Positions 34,582 to 41,983 of a stretch of 64,000 bases of DNA are shown here, in pieces. The position numbers and the translations under genes were made by a program. The notes beneath the pieces are model-generated. The model saw nothing but the letters and a program-made list of their open reading frames with translations. It did no database searches and had not been told where the DNA came from. Source of the stretch: Streptomyces aidingensis (GTDB taxonomy: Bacteria; Actinomycetota; Actinomycetes; Streptomycetales; Streptomycetaceae); assembly GCF_900112355.1 (NCBI RefSeq), contig NZ_FOLM01000001.1, positions 727,276 to 791,275 of the forward strand, written 5' to 3'. Positions within the stretch are counted from its first letter, which is position 1; each line of letters opens with the position of its first letter.

Positions 34582-35415
34582 ATGAGCGACCGAACGAGCG
34601 ACCGGGACCCCGGCGGCATGTCCCGTCCCCCCGCGTCCCGCCGGCCCGGCACCGATCCGGCGGGCCTCGCCGCCGCGTTCGCGCTGGGCGCGGCGGGCGC
34701 CGCGGCCGCGGCCGTCGCCGGCGGCGGCTGGGCGGTGGCCGTCCCGGCCGGGGCCGGCATCGCCGCCCTGGTCTGGCTGGTCAGCACCGGCACCTCCCGG
34801 CTCACCGGCTCCCGCCCCGGCCCGGGCCCCGGGCACCGGCCCGCCGCCCCGGCCGGCCGCCCCCGGGACCCGGTGCCGCAGGACGCCCTGGCCTGGCTGT
34901 ACCGGGCCACGGTCGCCGCCGACCGGCTCACCGGCCATGCGGCCGAGGTGCCCGCCCTGTCGGAGGCCGCCGCCTATGTGCAGGGTGCCGTCGAGCGGCT
35001 CCACGACCAGGGGCAGGCGGTGGCCGTCATCGACGCCGAGGCCGGCGGCCCGGACTCCCGGGCGCTGCGGCGGGACCAGCGCCGCCTGGCCGAGCAGGCC
35101 GCCGCCCTGCCGCCCGGACCGCTGCGCTCCGCCAAGGAGGCCTCCGCCCGCGCCACCGCCGAACGCGCCGAGGCCCGCTCCCGTCTGGAGGAACTGCGCG
35201 AACTGCTGCTGGCCACCCTGGAGTCCACCACCCTGCGGATGGAGGCGGCGGCCGACCGCGGTTCGGTGCTGGTCTCCCTCCAGGCGGCCGGCGAGGACGC
35301 CGCGGGCCGCCTGGACCGGGATCCGCTGGGCGACGAGCTGGAGGCGGTCCGGGCCGGTCTGGACAAGCTGGAGGAGATCACCCACGGCCTGCTGGACGGC
35401 GGAGGCCCGCCGTGA
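34582..35415 (+). CDS. Membrane protein with coiled coil, unknown function
   Basis: The 277-residue protein starts at ATG 34582. After a disordered polar N-terminus, two hydrophobic segments (about 27-47 and 48-66) form a hairpin, then a Pro/Gly linker and a long helical cytoplasmic part rich in Ala, Glu, Arg and Leu (SRLEELRELLLATLEST, DELEAVRAGLDKLEEITHGLL) predicted as coiled coil. No enzyme motif is seen. Its position 31 bp after the SBP-VWA gene suggests a complex that relays that sensor; the next tiny gene overlaps it by GTGA. Confidence 0.8.
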   Translation: MSDRTSDRDPGGMSRPPASRRPGTDPAGLAAAFALGAAGAAAAAVAGGGWAVAVPAGAGIAALVWLVSTGTSRLTGSRPGPGPGHRPAAPAGRPRDPVPQDALAWLYRATVAADRLTGHAAEVPALSEAAAYVQGAVERLHDQGQAVAVIDAEAGGPDSRALRRDQRRLAEQAAALPPGPLRSAKEASARATAERAEARSRLEELRELLLATLESTTLRMEAAADRGSVLVSLQAAGEDAAGRLDRDPLGDELEAVRAGLDKLEEITHGLLDGGGPP

Positions 35416-35672
35416 AACTCCTGCTGCCGGCGCTCGGCCAGTCCGTGACGGCCCTGGGCACCCTGGCCGCACTCGGCTACCTGGTCCTCACCGGCCCCGG
35501 GAGCCTCGCCGCGCTGCTGCCCGCCGTCGTGGCGCTGTACGACCGCCGGTCTTTGTGTGACGGGCCGGGCCCGGCCGCTCACTCCAGCAGGGCGGAGACG
35601 AACTCGTTGCGGAAGATGCCGTACGGGTCGATCTCGGCGGCCAGTCGGCGGAAGTCCGGCATCCGCTGGTAG
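35412..35672 (+). CDS. Possible small membrane protein overlapping the next gene
   Basis: GTG 35412 overlaps the previous stop by four bases and follows ggagg (35401-35405), so initiation is plausible. The first 45 residues carry two short hydrophobic stretches (LGTLAALGYLVLTG, SLAALLPAVVALYD). From about residue 56 the frame runs antisense into the 3' end of the oxidase gene (35579 onward), so the last 31 codons are probably an overshoot; a lost stop codon would explain it. Treat the C-terminus with caution. Confidence 0.45.
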   Translation: MKLLLPALGQSVTALGTLAALGYLVLTGPGSLAALLPAVVALYDRRSLCDGPGPAAHSSRAETNSLRKMPYGSISAASRRKSGIRW

Positions 35673-36880
35673 CAGGCGGCGACCGTGGCGGGGACGCGGG
35701 TGGTGATCTTCCCCCAGTGCGGCCGGGCGCCCAGCGGCATCAGCGCGTCCTCCACCTCGGCCAGCACCGGAAGCACCGCCTCCGGGTCCTTGCGCCAGGT
35801 GAAGTGGAAGGCCACCGAGTCGCGGCCGTGGCAGGGGCTGAGCCACTGCGCGTCGGCGGCGATGGTGCGGATCTCGGACACCAGCAGCACCGGCGCGACC
35901 CGCTCGCCGAGCCCGGCCAGCGCGGCGATGGCGCGCGGCGCGGCGGCGCGCGGCAGGAACAGCTCGGACTGGAGCTCCTCGCCCCGGCTGGGGGTGAATC
36001 CGGGCCGGAAGTGCGGCAGCCGCTCGTGCCAGGGGCCGGGCACCCCGCCCTGCACGGTGCAGTACTCCGCCGGCATGCCGGGCACCGGATGCCAGGGCCC
36101 GTCCGCCGGGCGCCCGCCCAGCCAGTCCGGCTCCGGACCGCCGGCGCCGATGGTGCCGCCCGTGCCGCCCGTGCCGTTTTCGGTGCCGGTGCGCTGCTTG
36201 AGCACCACCGTGCCGGGCGTGCCGGGCGCCCAGCCGGTGAAGACGGAGACGCTGTACGCGGCGCCGAAGACCTCGTCGAACCGCTCGGCCACCACCGGCA
36301 GCGCCACGTCCCGGTGCACCCACTGGGCCACCTCGAAGGCCGGTTCCACGTCCAGGGTGAGCTCGGTCACCACACCCAGCGCGCCCAGGTTCACCACCGC
36401 GCCCGGGAAGCGCTCGGGATCCGCCGCGCGGCTCAGCGTCAGCTCCTCCCCGCCCGGGGCGATCAGCCGCACCGAGGACACGGCGGCGGCCAGGCCGGGC
36501 CGGCGGTCGCCGGAGCCATGGGTGCCGGTCGCCACCGAACCGGCCACCGAGATGTGCGGCAGCGAGGCCATATTGGCCAGCGCCAAGCCCTCGGCGTGCA
36601 GCGCGGCGGCCACCTCGGCGTAGCGCATCCCGGCCGAGACCGTCACCGAGGACCGCTCCCGGTCCAGCTCGAACACCGGGGGCAGGCCGTCCACCCGGAC
36701 CAGATCGCCATCGGTGGCGGCTATCAGATTGAAGGAGTGGCCGCTGCCCAGTACCCGCACCTTGCGGGCCACCGAGACGATGCGGCGCAGCGCCTCGCGG
36801 GTGGCCGGCCGGTGCAGCCGGGCGGCGTCGAAGGTCACATTGCCCGCCCAGTTCTGGGCGGGGGCACCGGCGGTGAGCAT
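35579..36880 (-). CDS. FAD-linked alditol-oxidase-like enzyme (VAO family)
   Basis: The 433-residue protein starts at ATG 36880, 7 nt after ggaag. It aligns closely, as I remember it, with streptomycete alditol oxidase AldO: NWAGNVTF at the N-terminus, VRVLGSGHSFN whose His is the covalent FAD attachment site in AldO, MASLPHISVAGSVATGTHGSG for FAD binding, GALGVVTELTLDVEPAFEV, and the substrate domain with ADAQWLSP and ARPHWGK. Such enzymes oxidise xylitol, sorbitol or sugar lactones and release hydrogen peroxide. A Gly/Thr-rich insertion (TGTENGTGGTGGT) in the middle is unusual. It diverges from the TauE/SafE gene. Confidence 0.92.
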   Translation of the reverse strand: MLTAGAPAQNWAGNVTFDAARLHRPATREALRRIVSVARKVRVLGSGHSFNLIAATDGDLVRVDGLPPVFELDRERSSVTVSAGMRYAEVAAALHAEGLALANMASLPHISVAGSVATGTHGSGDRRPGLAAAVSSVRLIAPGGEELTLSRAADPERFPGAVVNLGALGVVTELTLDVEPAFEVAQWVHRDVALPVVAERFDEVFGAAYSVSVFTGWAPGTPGTVVLKQRTGTENGTGGTGGTIGAGGPEPDWLGGRPADGPWHPVPGMPAEYCTVQGGVPGPWHERLPHFRPGFTPSRGEELQSELFLPRAAAPRAIAALAGLGERVAPVLLVSEIRTIAADAQWLSPCHGRDSVAFHFTWRKDPEAVLPVLAEVEDALMPLGARPHWGKITTRVPATVAACYQRMPDFRRLAAEIDPYGIFRNEFVSALLE

Positions 36881-37071
36881 GTGCGGTCTTCCTGATCTGC
36901 TCGGGTACGGGGGGCATGAGGGCGTGGGGCCGGGTGAGGGCCGGCGGCGGGCGGTGGCGCGAAGGTATGCCGCAGACTGTATGACGAAACCGCCTGCCCG
37001 CCCAGAGCGGCCCCGAGCCGCCCGGCGGCTTGCGGCAGGCGCCGGACGGCCGTCGGATAGGGTCCGGAGCG

Positions 37072-37875
37072 ATGTTCGACCTCTCCCTGCCGGCGCTCGC
37101 GGCACTGGCGCTGGCCGCGCTGCTGGTCGGCTTCGCCAAGACCGCCATCGGCGGCGTGGCGGCGCTCAGCGTCGCGATCTTCGCCGCCGTGCTCCCGGCC
37201 CGCGAATCCACCGGTGCCCTGCTGCCGCTGCTGCTGGTCGGGGACGTCTTCGCGGTGCGCGCCTACCGCCGGCACGCCAACTGGCCGGTGCTGCTGCGCC
37301 TCTTCCCCTCGGTGGCGGCCGGGGTGGTGCTCGGCACGGTGTTCGTGGCGCTGGTGGACGACACCGTGATGCGGCGCACCATCGGCGCGGTGCTGCTGGT
37401 GATCGTCGCCGTCCACCTCTGGCAGAGCCGCCGGGCCCGCATCGGTGACCGCCCGCCGGCCGTACCGGCCACGGCCACGGCGCGGGACACGGCGCGGGAC
37501 ACGGAGGCGCCCCCGGCCGTGCCGCACCGCGCCCGGACGCTGGTCTTCGGCCTGCTGGCCGGCTTCACCACCATGGTCGCCAACGCGGGCGGCTCGGTGA
37601 TGGCGCTCTATCTGCTCTCGGCCGGTTTCGCCATGCTGGGTTTCCTGGGCACCGGCGCCTGGTTCTTCTTCATCGTCAACCTTTTCAAGGTCCCGTTCAG
37701 CGCTGGGCTGGGGCTGATCGACGGGCAGTCGCTGCTGCTGGACGCCGCGCTGGCCCCGGCGGTGGTGGCCGGGGCGCTGGCCGGCCGGGCCGTGGTCCGC
37801 CATCTCGACCAGAGGCTCTTCGCCCGGCTGGTACTGGGCTTCACCACCCTGTCCGCGCTCAATCTGCTGCGCTGA
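37072..37875 (+). CDS. TauE/SafE family (TSUP) membrane permease
   Basis: The 267-residue protein starts at ATG 37072. It has seven to eight hydrophobic segments in two halves: FAKTAIGGVAALSVAIFAAVLPARESTGALLPLLLVGDVFA in the first and GLLAGFTTMVANAGGSVMALYLL in the second, the conserved motifs of the family. A polar Ala/Thr/Arg loop (about 120-150) separates the halves. TSUP proteins export sulfite, sulfoacetate or related organic anions; the substrate here is unknown. tagggt (37058-37063) lies 8 bp before the ATG, suggesting a nearly leaderless transcript. Confidence 0.92.
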   Translation: MFDLSLPALAALALAALLVGFAKTAIGGVAALSVAIFAAVLPARESTGALLPLLLVGDVFAVRAYRRHANWPVLLRLFPSVAAGVVLGTVFVALVDDTVMRRTIGAVLLVIVAVHLWQSRRARIGDRPPAVPATATARDTARDTEAPPAVPHRARTLVFGLLAGFTTMVANAGGSVMALYLLSAGFAMLGFLGTGAWFFFIVNLFKVPFSAGLGLIDGQSLLLDAALAPAVVAGALAGRAVVRHLDQRLFARLVLGFTTLSALNLLR

Positions 37876-37876
37876 A

Positions 37877-37916
37877 CCGGTGCGCGGGCGGGCCGGCCGG
37901 CCCGCCCGCGCACCGG
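37877..37916. terminator. 40-bp perfect palindrome between TSUP and CotH genes
   Basis: The two 20-bp halves are exact reverse complements (left half begins ccggtgcgcggg). It starts one base after the TSUP stop and lies 55 bp past the CotH stop, so it probably ends both transcripts. The absence of any loop also allows cruciform extrusion. Confidence 0.75.
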
Positions 37917-37971
37917 CCCGCCGGGCGGGTGCGGGTCGCGGGGAGGTCTCCCGCGCCCGCCCGGGGGCCGA

Positions 37972-40119
37972 TCACCGCACGGTGATCGCGGTGGGAGCGG
38001 GATTGCTGCCGGAGAAGGTGCCGTTGAAGCCGAAGCTCACCTGGCCGCCGTCCGTCACATTCCCGTTCCACTGGGCATTGGTGCAGGTCACGGTGGTGCC
38101 GCTCTGGGAACAGGTGGCGTTCCAGGACTGGGTGAGCTGCTGGCTGCCGGGCCAGGTCCAGCTCACCGTCCAGCCGCCGAGCGAGCCGCCGGAGCAGGAG
38201 ATCACCACCTCGCCGGTGAAGCCGCCCGGCCATTCGTTGGCGTTGCGGTACGCCGCAGAGCAGCCGTTGCCCGTCCCGCCGGTGGTGCTGCCGCCGGTGC
38301 TGGTCCCGCCGGTGGTGCTGCCGCCGTTCGTGGTCCCGCCGTTCGTGGTCCCGCCGTTCGACGTGCCGCCGTCGGTGGTGCCGCCCGTCGTGGTGCCGCC
38401 CTGCCAGGCGGAGTCCAGCCAGGCCGTGCGTTCGGTGAGCCAGTTGCGCATGTGCTGGATCTGGCCCTGCCAGGTGCTCGCCGTCGGGGTCATGAAGAAG
38501 CCGACCGTGGGGCTGGTCAGATTGGGCCACTTCTGGAAGTTGCGCTGTGCGGCGTTCACCAGCGGCCGGGTCAGCGCGTCGATCCGGGCGCCGAGCTGCT
38601 GGTCCGACAGCACGCCCTGGCGCAGCTCCTGCCAGCGGGCCCGCAGCGTCCGGTCGAAGGCCGGGTCCGCCGTCAGCCGGGTGAACCAGTCGTGTGCGGC
38701 CGGCTGCCGGGTCTGTTCGTACTGCCAGCCCTGGGTCTGCTGGTTGTTGAAGAAGCCGCCCACGCCGAAGGCGAGGTCGTAGTCCCACAGCGGCCCGGCG
38801 AAGATCTTGCCCTCCCGGTCCTTGTAGAAGTACTGGCTGCGGATGTAGGAGTCCATCTCCCGGGACAGCTCATTGATGATGATCTGGTCGGCAAAGGACT
38901 GGACGTCGATATAAGCGGGATAGCCGGTCTGCGGATCGGACGGACGTGAACCGCGCAGCGCGGTGTGGAACTCCCGCAGATGCTGGGCCAGCCAGGTGCG
39001 CTGCTGCGTGTTGAGCTCATCCGGGTCGTGGACCTCCAGATACTGCCAGCAGTCGGCGGTACCGCCCGGGCAGTCCAGAATCGGCTCCTCGGCGGCCATC
39101 CATTCGAACTTGAAGATGTAGCCGCCGGAGATGGCGGGCAGGGTGGTGTCGTCCTCGTCCAGGGACTTCAGATCCAGCCGGTTCTTCTGGTTCTTGATGG
39201 TCTCCACCAGCATGTAGACGCCCTGGTAGTCGTCGGTGCCCATCGGCTGTCCGTCGAGGTTGAGGTAGAGCTCGACAAAGGCGTACCGGGGTGCCTGCAT
39301 GCCCATGGCCCGGCCCAGGTCGTAGACGAAGGCGTCGTGGATCAGGGTCTTGTCGGAGAACGGGCCGCGCAGCACCCAGTCGGCCTCGGCCGGCATGCCG
39401 AGCACCGGCAGGTCGAGGTCGTCGTCCTCGTTGTCCCGCAGCTCCAGCCGGTAGGGCGCCTTCTCGAAGGTCGAGGAGGACTGGCCGCGCAGATGGAAGC
39501 CGGCCCGGGTGGCCAGGGCGGGGGCGGCGGAGAGCGAGGTGGTGCCGCCGGCCGGCTGCGGTTCCATGACCATCGTCGCCACGTCGGCATACTCGCGGTC
39601 CGGCTTGCCGCCGCCGTAGGCGTCCATCACCAGCAGCGGCAGGTCATGGCTGGTGCTGACGTTGTGGGCGATGTACATGGCGGTTCCCGGGTCGCCGGAG
39701 GGGGTGCCGTTCACAAACGCCTGGGCGCGCAACTGCGTGGTGGTGGTGAACCGCAGCGGGGTTCCGCCGTACAGCGGCGAACCCGCCGTCGGCAGCGTGC
39801 CGTCGGTGGTGTAGCGGATCTGCGCACCGCTCACGGCGGTGCTGAGCCCGACCGACACCTCGCCCCGGAACGTTCCGCTCGGCACGGAGAAGACGATGTC
39901 CCCGGTCAGCTCGGCATCTCCCGCCGCCAGGGCCTCGGCGTCGGCCTCGGCTCCGGCCTCGGCCTCGGCGCCTGCGGCGCCGTCCGCTGCTTCCGGTGAC
40001 GGCCCCGGGCCGGGGGCGGCGGGCGCGCCCGCCGCCCCCGCCGCCCAGATTCCTGTCATGACTATGACAAGCACAGCGGCCAGTGCGGCGACCGTGCTCG
40101 TGCGTTTCCTGCGCAACAC
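37972..40119 (-). CDS. Secreted CotH-kinase-like protein with C-terminal CBM2
   Basis: The 715-residue protein starts at GTG 40119 (VLRRKRTSTVAALAAVL), behind gaggtg. A signal peptide, an Ala/Glu/Asp-rich acidic linker and a beta domain (FRGEVSVGLSTAVSGAQIRYTTDG) precede a CotH kinase-like domain (about 155-520) with HLRGQSSSTFEKAPYRLELR, ADWVLRGPFSDKTLIHD and GPLWDYDLAFG; the final WDYD matches the catalytic Asp region of Bacillus CotH. A Gly/Thr/Ser repeat linker leads to a family 2 carbohydrate-binding module with its terminal Cys pair (GCSAAY to CTNAQWNG). It probably phosphorylates or binds secreted or wall targets. Last gene of the operon with VTC and DUF4956 genes. Confidence 0.92.
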   Translation of the reverse strand: MLRRKRTSTVAALAAVLVIVMTGIWAAGAAGAPAAPGPGPSPEAADGAAGAEAEAGAEADAEALAAGDAELTGDIVFSVPSGTFRGEVSVGLSTAVSGAQIRYTTDGTLPTAGSPLYGGTPLRFTTTTQLRAQAFVNGTPSGDPGTAMYIAHNVSTSHDLPLLVMDAYGGGKPDREYADVATMVMEPQPAGGTTSLSAAPALATRAGFHLRGQSSSTFEKAPYRLELRDNEDDDLDLPVLGMPAEADWVLRGPFSDKTLIHDAFVYDLGRAMGMQAPRYAFVELYLNLDGQPMGTDDYQGVYMLVETIKNQKNRLDLKSLDEDDTTLPAISGGYIFKFEWMAAEEPILDCPGGTADCWQYLEVHDPDELNTQQRTWLAQHLREFHTALRGSRPSDPQTGYPAYIDVQSFADQIIINELSREMDSYIRSQYFYKDREGKIFAGPLWDYDLAFGVGGFFNNQQTQGWQYEQTRQPAAHDWFTRLTADPAFDRTLRARWQELRQGVLSDQQLGARIDALTRPLVNAAQRNFQKWPNLTSPTVGFFMTPTASTWQGQIQHMRNWLTERTAWLDSAWQGGTTTGGTTDGGTSNGGTTNGGTTNGGSTTGGTSTGGSTTGGTGNGCSAAYRNANEWPGGFTGEVVISCSGGSLGGWTVSWTWPGSQQLTQSWNATCSQSGTTVTCTNAQWNGNVTDGGQVSFGFNGTFSGSNPAPTAITVR
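38275..38400 (-). repeat. Gly-Gly-Thr tandem repeat linker in the CotH-CBM2 protein
   Basis: Repeats of about 15 bp (gtggtcccgccgttc on the plus strand) encode units such as NGGTT, TGGTS and TGGST between the catalytic and cellulose-binding domains. Confidence 0.85.
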
Positions 40120-40138
40120 AGAACTGCACCTCGATTCG

Positions 40139-41014
40139 TCAGGAGAAAACGGCGGACACCACCGGCTCCCCGGCCGCCTGCACCGCGGCCGGCGCGGCCG
40201 GCGCGGCGCCCGGAGCCGCCGGGACCCGGCGGACGACCGCCCGGGCGAAATCCCGGCGCAGCGTCCGCCGCCACGGCCCGGCGGGAAGCTCCGGGCGCAG
40301 CGCGGCCAGGCCGGTGGCGTACTTGGAGATCCGCCCGGGCCGGTAGTGGGCACGCCACAGCAGCCGGTCCACCCGGGAGGCCGTGGAGCCGGTCTTGGTC
40401 TCCACCACGGCCATGCCGGGCAGCAGCAGCTCCTGCTCGCCGTCCCGCCACCGCAGGCCGGTGTCGATGGTGACCCGGCTGTCCGTGTCCGGGAGACAGA
40501 GCGTGGCGCGGTGGTAGCCGGTGCCGAGCACGGGCGAGAGCCGCAGCCCCTCGGGCGGCGGCTCGCCGGGCATCCGCCGCTCGGCCAGCACGCCGTCCAG
40601 GAAGGACCGCCCGGGCTCCACGGTCGCGTGATGACGCGGGTCGTAGGGCAGCCGCTGCTTGACCGTGGAGCCGCGCGGGCCGCAGGTCTTCACCTCCAGC
40701 CAGCACTCCCCGGACTGCTCGTACACCCGGGTGCGGATCTTGAACCTGCGGCGGCGGCGGTGCGCGGTGAGGTGGAAGCTGCGCAGGTCGGGGGTGTCGA
40801 AGTAGAGCGAGCGATAGGCGAAACGGCGCCTGCCGTCGATCTCCAGCACCCGGGTGTCCGGCGGCAGCTCCTCCAGCAGGGCGTGCAGCACGGACAGCGG
40901 CAGCACATACTTGCGGTCGATCCGGGTCTGGAGCATCGCGCGGGCCATCAGCTCCTCCAGCCCGATCGGCGCCATCCTCTCCAGCGCGTCACCACCCGGC
41001 CGGCGGCCGGTCAC
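40139..41014 (-). CDS. VTC-domain polyphosphate polymerase-like protein
   Basis: The 291-residue cytoplasmic protein starts at GTG 41014, overlapping the DUF4956 stop. It contains a single VTC triphosphate-tunnel domain: RIDRKYVLPL near the start, AYRSLYFDTPDL, RRRRRFKIRTRVYE, CWLEVKTCGPRGSTVKQR and the C-terminal VVETKTG. The alternating basic and acidic residues line the tunnel in yeast Vtc4, which makes polyphosphate from ATP. A Pro/Ala-rich tail (PAAPGAAPAAPAAV) follows. In many bacteria VTC proteins are encoded with DUF4956 membrane proteins and CotH-like proteins, as here. Confidence 0.93.
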   Translation of the reverse strand: MTGRRPGGDALERMAPIGLEELMARAMLQTRIDRKYVLPLSVLHALLEELPPDTRVLEIDGRRRFAYRSLYFDTPDLRSFHLTAHRRRRRFKIRTRVYEQSGECWLEVKTCGPRGSTVKQRLPYDPRHHATVEPGRSFLDGVLAERRMPGEPPPEGLRLSPVLGTGYHRATLCLPDTDSRVTIDTGLRWRDGEQELLLPGMAVVETKTGSTASRVDRLLWRAHYRPGRISKYATGLAALRPELPAGPWRRTLRRDFARAVVRRVPAAPGAAPAAPAAVQAAGEPVVSAVFS

Positions 41015-41646
41015 GACCGCCCCGCCACGGCGGCGGCCGGCGGGTGCGGCGGACGGGGCGGGGGCGTCCCCGGGCCGCCGTGCTGCGCCCGGACGCCGTG
41101 CAGGGGCCGGTAGCGCACATCGACCACGGTGGTGTCGTTCACCAGATCCACCCGCTGCACGCTGACGGAGTGCACGCGGGCGCCCAGGGTCTGCTCCAGA
41201 CGCGCCACCAGGGAGGTGTGATCGGTGACCGCCGAGTCCAGGACCAGCACCTGGCGGCGGTAGCGGCGCATCAGCCGGGGATGGTCGCCAATGTAGAGGA
41301 CGGCCAGGACCAGCACCATCAGACCCAGCGAACGCCAGATGTTGTCCGTCTGCATGGCCCCCAGCAGGCCGAGGGCGAGGGCGGAGAAGTAGTAGGCGAC
41401 TTCGTGCTGCTCCAGCTCGGTGGAGCGGAGCCGGATGATCGACAGCACGCCGAACAGGGCGAGCCCGAGCCCGAGGCCGGTACTGGCGCCCACGGCGGTC
41501 AGCGAACTGGCCACCGCCAGCACACCGACGTTCACCCCGAGACAGGCGACCACCAGATCGCGGCGCCGGTGCCGGGGGTAGTAGACGCCGAAGACCAGCA
41601 GGCTGACCGCGGCGATATCACTGAGGAACAAGGCGACTTGCGCCAT
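41011..41646 (-). CDS. DUF4956 membrane protein
   Basis: The 211-residue protein starts at ATG 41646. Four hydrophobic segments (FLSDIAAVSLLVFGVYY, VACLGVNVGVLAVASSL, GLGLALFGVLSIIRLRS, and LGLMVLVLAVLYIG) are followed by a cytoplasmic domain of about 90 residues ending in a Pro-rich tail. LFGVLSIIRLRSTE with Q/E-rich followers is the DUF4956 core. These proteins are encoded with VTC polymerases and probably move or anchor polyphosphate at the membrane. Stop and next start overlap (GTGA), so the pair is translationally coupled. Confidence 0.92.
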   Translation of the reverse strand: MAQVALFLSDIAAVSLLVFGVYYPRHRRRDLVVACLGVNVGVLAVASSLTAVGASTGLGLGLALFGVLSIIRLRSTELEQHEVAYYFSALALGLLGAMQTDNIWRSLGLMVLVLAVLYIGDHPRLMRRYRRQVLVLDSAVTDHTSLVARLEQTLGARVHSVSVQRVDLVNDTTVVDVRYRPLHGVRAQHGGPGTPPPRPPHPPAAAVAGRS

Positions 41647-41691
41647 GCGCTGTCCTTCCGCTCGGTGAAGTGGGGGGTCCGCGCGGGTGAA

Positions 41692-41730
41692 CGGAAACTT
41701 ATCGAGAAGTTACCGAAACGCTAAGTTCCG
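41692..41730 (-). promoter_or_regulatory. Inverted repeat upstream of the DUF4956-VTC-CotH operon
   Basis: cggaaactta (41692-41701) and taagttccg (41722-41730) are arms of a dyad with one bulged base, and aactt-atcgag-aagtt sits inside. It lies 46 to 84 bp upstream of the start codon, a position typical of operators. On the minus strand it begins ggaac, like the -35 element of ECF sigma promoters, which is an alternative reading. Confidence 0.45.
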
Positions 41731-41883
41731 CACCATGCACACCGCCACTCACTTCCGGCCGAACTCACCTCCCGTTCACCTTCGCACGGGACTGCGCATG
41801 CCCCTGCTCCGCTTGCCGTCGCCCCAGCTCAGCCGCGTCACCCCGGCCCGGCGCCGGCGCCTGCCCCCGGCGACCGGAAACAG

Positions 41884-41927
41884 GGCTTCCGGCTCCGAAA
41901 ACTTTCCGGAAAAACCTGCCGGAAGCC
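41884..41927 (-). terminator. Second hairpin after the secreted-protein gene
   Basis: ggcttccggc (41884-41893) and gccggaagcc (41918-41927) are perfect 10-bp arms; the loop holds the palindrome tttccggaaa (41903-41912). Confidence 0.5.
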
Positions 41928-41968
41928 GTCCCGGGGAGGTGCCGCAGCGGCATCCGACCCGGGACGGC
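41925..41968 (-). terminator. Terminator of the TTA-containing secreted-protein gene
   Basis: gccgtcccggg (41925-41935) and cccgggacggc (41958-41968) form an 11-bp perfect stem 15 bp after the stop codon at 41984. Confidence 0.65.
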
Positions 41969-41983
41969 GGACGGAAACCGGGC

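Larger units (their letters stand above)
41647..41983. other. Intergenic region with operon promoter and terminators
   Basis: No gene is seen. The right part carries two overlapping hairpins that terminate the upstream secreted-protein gene (41884-41968); the left part carries the dyad at 41692-41730 and the presumed promoter of the DUF4956-VTC-CotH operon. Its centre is rather AT-rich for this genome. Confidence 0.55.

Noticed and set aside
38275..38400. Possible CRISPR-like repeat array
   Set aside because: The repeats are about 15 bp, in frame, without unique spacers and encode a Gly/Thr linker between two domains of a protein.
41765..41953. Short minus-strand open frame in the DUF4956 promoter region
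   Set aside because: It would lie within the terminators and dyads of that region, has no SD and its translation has no recognisable features.
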